From Otatea glauca (lineage: Eukaryota; Streptophyta; Magnoliopsida; Poales; Poaceae), in the NCBI GenBank assembly GCA_036346275.1, contig CM070711.1, forward strand, positions 46,811,435 through 46,875,434: 64,000 bases of DNA, in the 5' to 3' direction. The notes beneath the pieces are model-generated. The model made no database searches. It worked only from the letters and a program-made list of their open reading frames with translations, and had not been told where the DNA came from. Of the stretch, positions 11,216-24,499 are shown in pieces. How positions within the stretch are numbered: position 1 is the first letter of the stretch; every line of letters begins with the position of its first letter. The position numbers and the translations under genes were made by a program.

Positions 11216-14200
11216 GGTTGTGTTACAAGTAACATTATACTAATTCACATGAAACAAGGTCAGAATAGTACTATTCAACCAAGACACAATATGAGAATAT
11301 CAATATGACAGGTCAAGCTAAACAAGAATAGATACTATATATAAGAACTACACCTACGAGCTAGTCAAGATATGCTATAATAATCATATGAACATCAATC
11401 TCATATTCAATGAAGCATGAAAGTAATACTCTAGTATTAATGTTAACCATCTAGTTCAAGGCCAAGATTACAACTAAAATTATTTAATTCAACTTCCAAA
11501 GACCCTAATTGCATCACTGAGTATTCAAAAGATAACAAACAGTGAAAATAGTTCAAAGAAACAATTAAGAGTTTTGGTAGTCATTTTAAGAGTTCAATAT
11601 ACAAAGTACAAATATAAAGCATTCTACAAGGATAAACAATCGATTGTACATGGGCAAACAACACATTCTACAAGGATGCCATATAAAGCATTTAAAACAT
11701 AAGTTTACAATTGAACAAGTTGTCTTAAGATAACTTTTCAATTCCAACAAGTCACACAATATAAGGTTCCAAATCAAAAGTTATTGACAAAAGAAAAATC
11801 AAATAGCACGTAATGGGTTAATAATTTGGTAAACCATCACATATCTACAGAGCACAAAGAATGAACTTTCATAAGCACACAAGTATACCTTTTCAAGTAT
11901 GAACATTGAGATGATTTGTGCAAGGTTTAAGAAAGAGTTGCCTAAATGTCCTAAAATCGACTAAGTTATGCATTTCAACCTAAATTATCACTATTGCAAC
12001 AGATTACTCAGATTGATATATACTAAAAGAATGAACTAAATTTCCTCTGTACATCTGTCCATCCACGACATCGACTAAATTGCAACTAATGTTCCTAAAT
12101 TTGAGCAAGAGAAAAGAAGGGAGGGGCAGTAGCTCACCAAGGTCATCAAACTCCACAACAAAGTTCAAGCGAACGAAGAATTAACAAACGAGACACCAAA
12201 CCTATTACCTCTACTAAAAGACCGAAACCAACCTTTTAACTCTTTAAAACCGGCTTAAAACTAAGTCATTGAAATGTACAAAATTTCGGCATGACCTCTC
12301 TAGTAAATAGGACATCCACTCAGTGAGACATAAAAACATTTGCGCTATAATATATATATCAATCTCTCAAACCGTATGAGACATTCTAGCAGATCCTTAG
12401 ATAATCAATCATACATCCAAAACGGCAATTTGTAAACTACGTACGCAATGACCACCACCACCGCCGGCGCTGTTGAAGATGTCTTCTATGATGTCGTCGT
12501 TAGTACATGCTGGAGGGCGTGACCTAGAAACCTGTAAGTTCAAGAATTGACAAACTTATCTCGTGTCACAAACTTAGAATGTTTTCGACATCCATACCTG
12601 TGGTGTCGTCTGAGGTGGCTGCAGGACCCACGGGTTGAAGTACATAGGCATTCCTTGGCCTGGCATAGGTGGTGGGTACATGTAGAACGGGTTTGGAGGC
12701 TGGGAGCCCTGTAAGGCATAGACATGTACATTATGCCACATATAAATCATTCATTCAAATTTTGAATAACGAATTGAACCGATCCGTCTTTACGTGTGGT
12801 GCCTCTCCTGTAGAAGGTGGCTGCATCTGTGGAGTGAACATGTAGAAAGGAGGAGGAGGTTGGGAGCTCTGTGGATCATAGTTTGTGATATAAAGTATAC
12901 ATAATAGAGTTTTTTAAAAATAAAGAATGCATGAGAATATCATATAACCTGAGGTGCATCTCCTAGGGGTGGTGCCTGCATCCCAGTAGGGTTTATGAAA
13001 GACGCCGGGGGAGGCTGAGCACCCTGTGATGCTTCTCCTTGTGGTGGTGGCTGCATGTGCGGAGAAAACATGTAGAAGGGAGGTGGCTGGGAGCCTTATG
13101 ACATAATAGTCAAGTTTGTGAATTCTTGATTTTACGAGCTAAGTGAATTAGAGAGTAATGAACTCAAGTATCTTTACCTGCGGAACAGGAGGGCGAAACA
13201 CTGGCACGTTAGGTCCAAGAGATTGTGACAGTTGCTACATATAGATTGTTTGTTAGATTTTAATCACAAATGTACAATTGAGCGTTTTGTTCAAAGTTGA
13301 GATTGTACCTGCAGATACATTTTCAAGTATTCTGAGTCTTCTCGGCTTCTGCGAGCTTCCTCTCATGCTTGACGAGACTCTTCTCGCGCTTGACGAGCCT
13401 CCTCTCGCGCTTCACGAACCTCCTCGTACACTTGTGCTTCTCGTGCGGACCTCGACGAGCGAGCACTCCCCTGTGAGGAAACCGAGCCTCGTGGAAGACG
13501 ATCGCAATCCACAACTCCATCCCCCATGGCCCACCTACAAACGATATATACTGAAATGTGACCATGCAACATTTTTTTCCTTAGTAGAGCGAAAACAATT
13601 AAAATCAGTTTTATTAACGAACCTCCCATGCTTTAGGCCCCCTCCAGCGTGGTACAATGCTTCCACATCGATCGCGCGTGACCCTCCAATCAACCTCCTA
13701 CCATGACGTTGTGTCATTTGTTCTCGCATATGACGCTTTGAAAAACAACATTTTGGTGCTCCCGGATGTAAATTCGCACAAAACATATTGTGTCATTTAT
13801 ACTTACCATCCTCTCACTAGCCCCGCTGTCGCACAACACATCCGGTTCGTGGATCCTCGCCTTGGTGCCCCGGATGTAAACCTCCACAAAAGTGGGAGTA
13901 CTCCCACTTTCACCTCCTACGATGCAAAGTTATAAACATAGTGACAAATTCAAGAACAATTATAATATCGATATTTACCATGCGTTGCTCTAGGCCAATG
14001 TGTCCGTCTCATACTGCATTTGTGCTTCCCAATCTACTTCTTCATTCACTCGATTTCTATTTGATTTTTCTTGAAAATCCTCCGACCCCAAGACTCAGCA
14101 CATCCACCTCCAAGCCTCCATGTACTTCATTATCCAATCGACCAAGCTCTGGAGATACTCTTGTTCTGTCAGGTGTATCCTCCTCGCCTTTGGTCCTCTT

Positions 14201-15290
14201 CTCATGTTCACCTTCTTCACCCTCTTGTAAAAATTGATGACAGCTTGAACTGCATTCTTGAACGAATCTCGGACAACCTTTTGTGCTGCCCTGTTGAAGA
14301 CGCTTTTGGCCTTCTTCAAAGCGCTGTAACGCCTTCGTTCTCAAGCCGAACCTCTCCTCGCATATAATCACACACCGTCAAATTGTCTTTACATTTAAAG
14401 CAATCTCAAATAGAGTAAATACATAACGCAAACTCACCTGAAGCCAGCCCACATCGCGCCTCGACATGTTTGGTTGTCTTCGCCTCCTTCCACGCTCTCC
14501 TTCAACGCCCAAAGGTGCTTCCAGCCAGGGCGCGAATCTTTCCCTTTGACTCAACCATGCCGGGGTAGTAGTACCGCCAAGGGCTCCCAAAGACGGCGTT
14601 AACCTTTGTAATGTGGCCCGTCCACCCAACCCGGCTCTTTCCAAAGGCCTACAACAAAATACAAGACAAAGATGCATCAAAACAATAAGTTGTCACTTAG
14701 CTAATGCTAAAAGAAAAGACATGAAAGATATAATTGTTACTGCTCCGTGTACTTATCAACCTCCTATCGGCGGGTTGCATCTCTGACGAATCGAGACGGT
14801 TTTTAAACCTAAAATGCAAATAATTAGTTCATAGACATTACAATGTAAATATGGAGATTAAATGATAATCCAATACTACACATATACCGATGGTACCCAA
14901 GAAGACCCGCCTCTTCAATCGCTCTAAGGTCGCCTCAACTCTGATCTGCCACGCTTTGGCCTCGACGTCAGATCAGATCTGCTCGCCCCACCGCCACCAC
15001 CCCCAATGACCTCCTCGCTGTCCGCCTCGCCCATGTCCTCATGCTCACATCCCAATCGCCTCCTCCGCGACCCCTACCGCCTCATCCTCCCGTGGTTGCT
15101 CCTGCGCTGTTCTCGTGCTCGCTCATCGAAGCACCTCTGAGCCGCTCTGTCCGCCGTCTAATCTGCGCCCCCAAAAATATATGCGCCGCCGCCGCCGAGT
15201 CCTCGACCATCGTAACCCTTGCTCCTCGACCTTCTGGAGGACGACCCGCTGAACTTGCCTTTATGCTTGTCAACCTGATGCGTGAACATA
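11083..15290 (-). CDS. TNPA-like second transposase gene of CACTA-2 (plant Transposase_24-type), multi-exon
   Basis: In order on the minus strand: an acidic Gly-rich N-terminal candidate exon (about 14890-15290, including DMGEADSEEV); SPWRYYYPGMV near 14550; a core at 14095-14319 with NRAAQKVV, AVINFYKRV and LTEQEYLQ, typical of plant En/Spm TNPA-type proteins; GGSRAIDVEALYHAGGG near 13660; a heptad-like helix rich in REAREEARQ at 13330-13420; Pro/Gln-rich mini-exons (12598-13235); a terminal exon 11083-11193 ending NNPEA, entered from a TTGCAG acceptor. Such proteins bind subterminal repeats. Exon borders are by eye and frame integrity across the gene is unproven. Confidence 0.55.
12155..12545. 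repeat. Segmental duplication inside CACTA-2 (copy 2)
   Basis: Partner of 10640-11215 with about 160 bp missing. It carries an internal copy of the terminal exon (12455-12533) but not its stop codon, so the extra copy may be read as an alternative exon or be inert. Confidence 0.8.
12598..13235 (-). repeat. Tandemly duplicated Pro/Gln-rich mini-exons in the TNPA-like gene
   Basis: At least four copies of a 72-111 bp unit coding QGSQPPP-FYM-P-MQPP-GEAPQ-like peptide occur: 12598-12708, 12794-12868 and a double unit at 12949-13095, with a diverged piece near 13180-13235. Each is bounded on the minus strand by an AG acceptor and a GT donor, for example ...TTACAG before GGCTCCC and CAG before GTATGG. 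Exons and part of their introns were therefore duplicated together, and one intron was lost to fuse two units. Confidence 0.7.
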
Positions 15291-15599
15291 CTCATCTGTT
15301 CAAATTTGACAAGAGTTAGTATATAGGTCTACAAATAATTTTCAATAACTTGCAGAAATGAAGGAGACAACAATGACTTGTAGAAATGAACGAGGCAATA
15401 ATAATCTTACAAAATATACATATCAAAAGTCGTCGGCGCTTAATCGTCATGCGACTCAGATTTCATTGAGACGTGCTTGAAGACGTGCAATCCTTCTCGA
15501 CTTTTGAGGGCGTTTCCGTGACGGGCCTGGTTCATCCGTTATTACGCCGTGGCATCGTAGGTAATTGATCGAGTCCGCCTCACGGAGACAAGGAAAGAA
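15291..15599. other. Short intergenic stretch between TNPA-like gene and TNP2
   Basis: No coding signature on either strand. It separates the end of TNP2 from the start of the second gene and may hold the promoter of the latter. Confidence 0.4.
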
Positions 15600-17963
15600 T
15601 CTCCCATAGCTTCTTATTGATATACATCACCCACATCATCCTCTACGTTATTTGCCACATACGAAACATCCCGGAGGATATACTTGTGGTTAGCTTTAAA
15701 TACAACCCACCAAGCCTTCAAGCTACGGTGAGGATAGCTCGGTAGTACACTGCCAACCCGATGTGCAAGCACAATGTTATTGATGTGGCCTCAAGCCGCG
15801 AATCGTGCTTCACCTCCACCATCCCAAAGTCATCGACACGCAGCCGTTGTGTGGATCGAACCAATGGCAATCAAAAACACAACCTTCGCTTCTTTGGCAC
15901 CCCAAAGGTATACTCAATTATGTTTTGTACAACACCGTAGTAGTCTAATATATCACCGCTGAATCGGATGAAGTTGTGACTACTCCGCTGCTTGAAGTGG
16001 CCGCAAGTGGATGGCTAGCTTCTAATTTCACTGCTCAAAACGGAACCCGCTCACATCACAATGACTATAGCTCCTTGCCGTCACATCACCATGTGAGAGC
16101 TATCGGAGATCCTCGAGACGAGGCATCACGCATACACTATATAGCAACATGCATCATCATTAATCTAATATTAAGTTATTACAACAATTCATTTTAGAAA
16201 ATGAATAAATAGTCAAATTACATACTGACGGAACCATTGCACGAAGCTTGGGCCGTCTTTCAACCCATCACGACGTAGGTTATCCAATTGCTTAGTTGTG
16301 GGTTGTCGAGTTGACTTCCAATTTTCTTTGTCAAATACTCTGCGCCATTTATTCTCGGGTTAAAAGGACACTACATCGAAATGTTGAAAACATAATTCGT
16401 AAAGTCACTTACTCAAAATATTTTTCAACTTCTACCATGTTAGTGAACATGTAAAGCATGGCCAGTTCCACTCCTCATACTCAATATGGTGTGCGATTAT
16501 ACGACCCAACAAAGTTGACCCTTGCATTGAAAAAGCTTAAGTTCGCTCAACGGTTCTTCTTCCGCGCACGGCATCGATTCCTAGGGGCATTCACATTGTG
16601 CTTGAGTGCGAAATACTTTGTTGAGAAGTTTGTGATCTCTTTACTTGCATAAGCCTCTGCGATACACCCCTCTACCCTTGCCTTGTTGCGCACTATAGCT
16701 CTAAGCTTTTTCAACTCCCTTTCCTGACTATACATCCATCCGAATCAAGCAGACCTCCAACCTTCGCTTCCCATGGTAGATGCACCAGCAGATGTTGCAT
16801 CACATTCATAAAATCAGGTGGGAAAGTTTTTTCCAACTTGCATACAAGCAATGGAATTCCCTTCTCTAACTTCTGCATCAACGTCCTCAAGATTTCCTTA
16901 GCGCATATCTGCCTATAGAAGTAACTGAGCTCGGCTAACATCCTCTACAACTCATTATCAAAATAGCCATGAAACATTACCGGAACAAGTCTTTCCATGA
17001 TAATATAGTAATCATGACTCTTTAGCCCGCTTAGATTACCGTCTTGACATTCACACTCGCTTTATGTTAGATGCATAGCGATCAGAAACTTTAGAGTTTT
17101 CAACCACCTCAAAATCTGCTTTACGGTCTTACGGCTTCACACAAGATGGAGCTCGTGGCGGCTCTCATTTCCATTTAAACTAACTTTAACCTCGAGCCAC
17201 GGCCTACCACAATGATCACCCATGTCTTTCCTAGCACTCACGTTATCCTTTGTTTTGTCGGTTACATCAAACACCATGCTTATGATGCTTTCTGCCACAT
17301 TGCGCTCTTGGTGCATCAAATCTATGTTATGCGGCAGAATCAAAGCTTTCGCGTAAGGCAGGTCCCAAAGAAAAGAAATATGAGTCCAGTTGTGCTCCTT
17401 TCCATAGCCAGTGAAACCCACTTCCGTAGATCGTAGAAGCCGACTATGCCATTCAGCTATCTCCTCTCCTGTGAGTTGCTTCGGCGGCCCTTTTTTAACT
17501 TTCTGTCCTTTTCGAAATGCTTTGGCGTGCTCCTAAAAGGGTGCTCGCCGAAGCCATCGCCGATGGCAATCGAAGAATGTGATCTTTTTACCGTGCGTGA
17601 GCCTGAATGCATCAGAGTCAGCCATACAAATTGGACAACACAGGCGACCATGAACACCCTAGCCGGCCCAAATGCCATATGCCAACAAATCATGGACCGA
17701 CCACAGGTATGCGGCTCGTAAGGTAAATTCTCTACCACCAACACAGTCGTATGCCTTTTCCCCTCGCCACAACTTCTTCAGCTCATCAATTAAGGGCCGC
17801 ATGAACACATTGAGATCCTTCCCTGGATGCTTAGGACCTGGAATGACAAGAGCAAGGAATATGAACCCCTCTTTCAAGCAAATCTCAGGTGGAAGAATGT
17901 ATGGCATGATGAAGACCGGCCAACAAGAGTAGGGGCTAGCGCTTGTGCTGAAAGGTGTGAAAC
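15600..17963 (-). pseudogene. TNP2 transposase of CACTA-2, C-terminal two thirds
   Basis: From the copia junction leftward the TNP2 core is recognisable: FTPFSTSASPYSCWPVF, LVIPGPKHPGKDLNVFM, PLIDELKKLWRGEKAYD and FTLRAAYLWSVHD (17659-17963); PKHFEKDRKLKKG (17460-17550); HNIDLMHQERNVAESI (17137-17421). A DUF4218-like block follows at 16547-16950 (KLEKTFPPDFMNVMQHLLVHLP), then a DUF4216-like block at 15780-15990 (LDYYGVVQNIIEYTFG, RVDDFG-VEVKH). The enzyme would cut and join CACTA ends in the nucleus. Frameshifts and stops separate the blocks, and the retrotransposon removes the N-terminus. Confidence 0.88.
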
Positions 17964-19597
17964 TGAAGGACCGAGATGGCGAACAGAGGGGGGGTGAATG
18001 GTCGCAAATAAAATTTCCCCCCAAAATACTCCAACAAAAACCTCGACAAGATCGATCAAAGGAAATCGTGAAAAACCTGAAAAACTAGACAACTATGTGT
18101 ACTCCAAGCTTGCATGGATAAGTACCATAAAATATGTGGGGATTTTTTAGTCATAATACTGGTTGTCTAGTGTCCAAGATAAAGAGGAATCAATTCAAAC
18201 TCTTGCTTTTAGAAAGGACATCAATTCAAATCACAAAAGACACTTTCAGAAAAGCAAAAGCAGAATTTCCAGAACTTGTCCTCAATTTGCACAGGAGGTT
18301 GGTGGGTTTCTGCAGCTCACAAAATTTTGAGACTTTTTCTCCCTATGAGCATCAGAGTCGTGAAGAACTCCACCAAATTTCTCCTCAAAAAGCCATACAG
18401 AAAAAACAGGAAAAATCTAAGAACACAGTCTGGTCAAGAACTTCGAGCAGAAAGTTTGGGGCTCAGTTTTCACCTCATGGCGCCCAAACTGTGCAACAAG
18501 TGAACTCTAAACTTTTTCTAAAAGTGTATATCGGAGTCCCGCATCTACTACAACAAGAATCACTTGAAAAAGATTTTTCTAGATTTTTATAGAAATCAAA
18601 CACTGACTGCTGCGTGAAGAACAAGTTCTGAACAAAGTTGGAACTTGAAAGAAAAGATGTTCTCTACTCAATCCAAGAGTGCAAAAGAGATGTAAAACCA
18701 TATGAACACACTCAAAACATCCAAGATCAGCAGCATTTAGAAGGAGGGGAGGCAAATCCAAATTACATGAAAGTAAATTGCGAGAATGTAATTATGGAAA
18801 GTAAATGCTGAATTTAAATTATGTAAAGTAAAGACATAATGTAAATGCATAAAATAAATTAAGAGGTAGATGGATAAAACTTTCATTTCTGGAAGGAGAG
18901 GTTACAAAGCCTCACTTTCATGTGGGCAAAGCTCAAAGGAGCATTCACAAACCTCAAAACCTTCAAGGGAAGGAGGCTACCCCTCCACCCCTATTTATAC
19001 TACTCTTGGGCCACCTACCACCCTTGGATGAGTCCTCAACCCTAGAGCACTCATCTAAGGGCTAGGATTAACCCACACACACAGCCATGCAAGGGCTAAC
19101 CCAAAACCCACACACATACCGGGTTTTCTTGCACGGTTTTCAAAGCATACTACCTAGACCCGCTAACCTATCAACTAGACCTCAATCCGACAGCCCTCAT
19201 TGATCCACGCGGCATCTAGCTAGCATCATCTCCTTTTCTTGTCTTCTTGACTTGCCCGACTCCGCCTCCGATCATCTTCCGCGATCTCCCAACCGTCTGA
19301 CCTCCGACGCCTCGCCTAGTCCCGGCCATCCTCCGCCTCACCATGACCTGCACCGCCGCCTGCAACCATCAAAGACAAGGAAACACATCACATAGCAATG
19401 CCCACAATGATATGCAATAAACCATCCAACTCATCACTATCGCGCCCATATGGCCGGTACTGCCACTCCTGGCAGAGATAACTCAAAATGCTTCATTTTG
19501 AAAATCAATCCAAATCAAACTCAAACTTGAGCACACCTTGCTCAAATAAAGTCAAATACTCATCACAAACATGGATGGACCTCCACATGGTCCTTCA
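17964..19597 (-). repeat. 3' LTR of the Sirevirus-like element
   Basis: Nearly identical to 27364-28989 with scattered substitutions and single-base indels, including minus-strand TATAAATA at 18992-18999. The polypurine tract on the minus strand, AAGGGGGAGAT, abuts it at 19598-19608. Confidence 0.93.
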
Positions 19598-19608
19598 ATC
19601 TCCCCCTT

Positions 19609-21565
19609 GATGAGTATATTGACAAACCACACAAAAATGCATAAATTTGAGTTTGAAGAAAATGAAGAAGAAAGCAATTTTTAGTTGTAAAGTCAAACTT
19701 GGTCCAAAGATAGAAATTAGAACCATGACCAAGTTGACGAAGAGGAATTTAGATTTTAGAGTTAAATTTAAGAAAGAGCAAGTTTTCAACAAAAACTCTA
19801 AAATCCAACTAAACATGTCGAATGTGATTATGAGATTATGATCTAACAGAAGTAGTAGCATAGTTTTACAAAAGTAGTAGCATAGTTTTATAAAGATCAT
19901 AATAACCAAATAAGCATTCACATTTTTATCTTTTTAGTGATGCCTTTTCTACGTTTTCTCCCCCTTTTGGCAATATAGGCATCAATTTTTTTTATGTATG
20001 CATGAAATGCAATCGAAAGAGCTTTGAAGATTATCCAATTGATCAAAATGGAAGGATATTACACCAAGCTTGTCAATTTCAGAAGATGACTAAACTAAGA
20101 CATGTCCAAGTGCAAATACGAGCTTAGTTTTGAATATTTCATTTTTAGCAAGATTTGACAAGTGCAACACTTAGCTTTAGTTTCAAAAATAGAAGAATAG
20201 CCACTCTAAGGATCAAAAGGAAAACCTAGAGTTCAACCTACTCAACACTTTGGGGAATCTAGAAGAGCATACAAGGTCCTTCAGGCTCATTTATCACTTA
20301 ATGCAAATTTTGATTTATCATCATACAAGACATAGAGGGGTGCAAATGTTTGACATTATTTGCATTCTTTACCCACATATGTCTTTGTTTTTAATTTATT
20401 TGCATTTTCTTTTGACAACCAATTGACTCAAGCCATATGCGACCATTTCAAGATAAACTCTTAAGAGGATGGTCTAGGTCAAACACGATGTATTCCAAGT
20501 TCATCCCAAGTGCAATGGGAAGCAGTCTTGTGAATGCAAGGTGTTGAGTCGTATGTGCACAAGAAGAGTCAATTTTGTTTAATTTTCATTTTTAGCACAA
20601 TGATTCATGAGCAATTGAAGGACTCTAGCATGGATCAAACTAGTTTCACCCAAGTTGCTATAGGGACTCTAGAGAACTCCAAAATTTCTCAAATTATGGC
20701 ACAAACCTCTAGAGAAGAAGCCTAGCAAGTAAAAGCAACAAGTTTCATCAAGTTTTTCATTTAAGACTTTTTTTTCATTTTAAAGCTTAGCAAGTTAAAT
20801 GAACTTGGACATATCTGAGCTAGTGATTTCCTCCATATGATGCAGCATGGTGTATAGCATGAAGAAGAAATCAATTGCATAATAGACAAAGCTCATTAAA
20901 CAGGAAATGTAGTCTATATGCAATGCACGAACAGATCCCCAAACTCCCCTCAACAAATGAATCAATTTTAAGCTCAAATCTGGTAAAAATTGAGTTATTA
21001 TCAAGATTAGGCACAAAGAAAAAACGAATGAACTCAATAATAACCAGAAAAATAGAATGAGGAGAAGAAGTCGAGAAACCGCAAAACTGGATGGCTATAG
21101 AGCATAGAAAAGATATAAGAGACTCACTACGGCTTAGACTCGCTCTTATCTTCCCAAAGGATCGACATAGGGAAGCTAACTCTAGATCCCAACTAAGGAG
21201 TGCACATGCACTCTGCCTACCTAGGAGGCCCAATACCGCTAGACTTATAAGATCGTGAGGGAACTCAACCTAGAGAGAAGAGAGAACAGCTAATCACGCA
21301 TGATAGCAACCTAAAGCACAAGATAAGAGGTCCATGGAAGGCATGCTAGAAGTCTAAGTGAGTGAACTCAACTCAAGAAAACAAGCCCAAAGTCACCCAA
21401 AAGAAATACAAAGAAAAGAAAAGCTGGAAGAAAACATATAATACATAATATACAAACCAGCTCCCCCTCACGAAAGGCCGTAAGGGCTCACGACTCCAAG
21501 CTCACTCCTCAAGGCAACAAATCTGAGCTATCCAAAGGCTTGGTGAAGATATCGGCTAATCAAGG
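19609..21565 (-). other. Region between RNase H and 3' LTR of the Sirevirus-like element
   Basis: About 1.95 kb without recognised domains. The largest open piece on the coding strand is 20871-21233 (120 codons, hydrophobic, no signature), and I do not call it an envelope-like gene. Sireviruses often carry extra sequence or an env-like ORF at this place, so position alone is compatible with a decayed one. Confidence 0.5.
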
Positions 21566-22950
21566 TCACTCTCTGAATCGAAGCGCGATATCTCCCTTCT
21601 CCACATGGTCTCTAAGGAAGTGATATCTAATATCAATGTGTTTGGTCCAGGAATGTTGCACTGGGTTTTTAACAATGCAAATAGCTGAAGTATTATCACA
21701 GAAAAGTGGCACACTCTCTATCTCTAACCCATAGTCCCGTAAGGTTGATCTCATCCAGAGCACTGCTACAAAGAATCGGTCGCAAAGAACATACTCGCCT
21801 CGGTGATGGATCAGCAACCCTGATCGCTTCCTAGATGACCAAGAAACAAGAGAAGTGCCAATGAATTGGCAAGAGCCAGAAGTGCTCTTTCTATCTATCC
21901 TACAGCCAGCAAAGTCGGCATCGGAAAAGGCTCTAAGAGATAGACAAGAAGACGAAGAGTACCAAATACCATAATCAGTGGTAGCACGAAAGTACCTGAA
22001 GATGCGCTTGACCACCTTGCGGTGAGAGGCGCGAGGAGAAGCTTGAAATCGAGCACACAGACACACAGCGAAATGTATGTCCGGCCTCGAAGCAGTGAGG
22101 TACAAGAGGGAGCCGATCATGCTCCGAAACTCCTTTTGATCAGCAGGCTCACCATCCTCATCGGGCTCGAGGACAGCAGTGGTGGCCATAGGAGTCATCA
22201 CCGGCTTCCCATCAGACATATCGAAGCGCCTCAAGAGGTCACGGGTATACTTGCCTTGATGCAAGAAAGTACCCTCTCGAGTCTGCTTGATTTGGAAGCC
22301 AAGAAAGTAGCTCAACTCGCCCATCATACTCATCTCAAACTCAGGCTCATCACCTCGTAAAACCGAGACACAAGCGAATGAGATGAGCCACCAAAATGAT
22401 ATCGCCCACATAAATCTGACAAGAAGAAAATGAGACTCATGGTGTCCGATGAATGAGTTTTGTCTACTATGCCCATTTTGAAGTCATGGTGAGAAGATAA
22501 GACTTGAGCCTCTCATACCATGCTCTGGGGCTGCTTGAGTCCATACAAAGCTTTGGCGAGCTTGTATACATGACTCGAAACTTGGGGTTCTCAAATCGAG
22601 GTTGTTTGACATAAACCTCTTCCTCAATATAGCCATTGAGGAATGCACTCTTGACATCCATTTGATAGAGCTTGAAGCCCCGGGATGCAGAGAATGCAAG
22701 CAGATCCTAATAGCCTCTAGTCTAGCTACAGAGGCAAAGGTCTCCTCAAAGTCAAGACCTCAACTTTGAGAAAGCCCCTGCAACTAGCCTAGCCTTGTTG
22801 CGAATGACAACCCCATCCTCACTGCTTGTTTTTGAACACCCACTTGGTCCCAATGACATTATGACCGGATGGGGCTCGACAAGCCGCCATACCTTGTTCC
22901 TCTCAAAGTTCTCAAGTTCTCATGCATAGCATTAATCCACGATTCATCTG
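21566..22950 (-). pseudogene. Reverse transcriptase/RNase H remnant of the Sirevirus-like element
   Basis: The 21566-22411 frame contains MMGELSYFLGFQIKQ, KYTRDLLRRFDM, SLLYLTASRPDIHFAV and the RNase H strings DADFAG and FCDNTSAICI, all standard copia landmarks. MDVKSAFLNGYIEEEVYVKQP near 22660 carries the first reverse transcriptase Asp. The catalytic box at 22401-22412 codes YVGD rather than YVDD, so one metal-binding Asp is replaced by Gly. A frameshift joins this box to the downstream frame, and the region upstream of 22450 is broken too. Confidence 0.88.
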
Positions 22951-23378
22951 ATAATGCATGAGAAACATCCTTCTACCAAAGGAGGCAACGAAGACAGAGT
23001 GGAGGCGGAAATCGGACAAACCTAATTTTGAGCGAGTGACCGCCAAATAGATCACCAATGATCCGATCGGTGGATGAGCTCGGATAAGTCGGGAGGATCG
23101 TGGCGAGTGGCCTCTACCTCATGCATGTAAGAGGTAGGAGCAGAGCCACTCACCAAGGAGAGCTCAAGGCAAGGGCTGGTCTCCCTGAGGTGCAGAAATG
23201 GAAACAGGAGGCACCTTAGGTGTAGAGGGAACTGGATCTGGTGGAACACCATCATCCCCATCTTCTACAAAGATGATCTCGGAGGGATAAGAAGAGCTGA
23301 AACATCAGGTCTAGCTCCTGGGCTAGCCTCATCAAAGGTCACATCACAGGTCTCTATGATCCTATGCACATCAACACT

Positions 23379-24200
23379 TCAGACCCTATATCTATGAGAA
23401 GAAGTCGAGTAACCTAGAAAGATACCATCAGAAGAGCGAGACTCAAACTTATCTAGGTTACCAGACTTCAAGATAAAACACTTGCAACCAAAAACGCGAA
23501 AATGAGACACACTGGGCTTTCGCCCATACCTCAACTCATAAGAAGTGCGATGCAGATGTGCTCTCAAAACACGCGATTAGAAACATGGCAAGCAAGAGCT
23601 ATAGCCTCACTTAAAACTTCTTAGGAGTATCACTCTGCCTAGCATCATCCTCGCCATCTCAACCAAGGTCCTGTTCTTCCTTTCCACTACGCCATTCTCA
23701 CGAGGGGCGAGGGAAAAGAGAACCGATGCTCTAAACCGCACTCCACACGAAACTCTCAAAGTAGGAATTCTTGAACTCCGTGCCATTATCACCGTATAGC
23801 TCGTAATGCACCGGGAGCTCAATAGACAACCTCTCACCAAACCCCAAGTGAGAAAAGTCTCATCCTTCGAGGCCATGAAGAATACCCAAGAGTATCTAGA
23901 AAAATCATCAACGATAACAAGAACATACCACTTCCTCCTGCCGATCGCACTCTAGCCGGACCAACAAAGTCCATATGTAAAAGCTGTCCCGTGCATCACC
24001 ATCACTACGTGGATCGGAGGATGAGAAGCGAGAACCATCTTGCCATGTCGGCAAGGAGAGCAAACTAAGTCTTTGACTGTGCAAACCTCGAATGAGATCG
24101 TGGTCGCTAAATCGGGTCAAATGATCAAAACCAATGTGACCAAGTCTACTATGCCGAAGGAGAGATCACGGACTCGAAGCAATTAAACATCAAGAGAGTC
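23379..24200 (-). pseudogene. Integrase remnant of the Sirevirus-like element
   Basis: RENGVVERKNRTLVEMARMML at 23640-23710 includes the catalytic Glu of the integrase core, and HFRVFGCKCFILK and GIFLGYS (23379-23500) are its usual C-terminal neighbours. The N-terminal part near 23900-24120 is spread over several frames. Integration activity is lost. Confidence 0.82.
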
Positions 24201-24499
24201 TCCGAAGAACCGTAAAAATCAGCACGAAAGACTCTCCCAAATCTAGAAATCCCAAACTAACCCTCCCGATGAATCAAGAATTCTACAGCATTACTCTTGA
24301 AGCTTACCTCGAAAGAGTCATCGATAAGCCGAGAAACAGAGAGCGATTGTATTGCGACTTACTTACTAAGGCAACATCTTTAAGAATGAAATTTTGGTTA
24401 ATGCAGATGGTACCTTTAGCAATGACTCTACTCAAGATGCATCCCCAAAAGTGATTAACTCATCACCGGGGCTCGGACTAGGAAGAGAACCAACGAGAA

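Noticed and set aside
15041..15319. Plus-strand 92-codon Pro-rich frame
   Set aside because: It lies opposite the predicted N-terminal exon of the minus-strand TNPA-like gene and has no motif of its own.
20871..21233. Envelope-like gene of the Sirevirus
   Set aside because: Only 120 codons, no signal peptide, no convincing membrane-spanning pair or coiled coil, and no comparison available.
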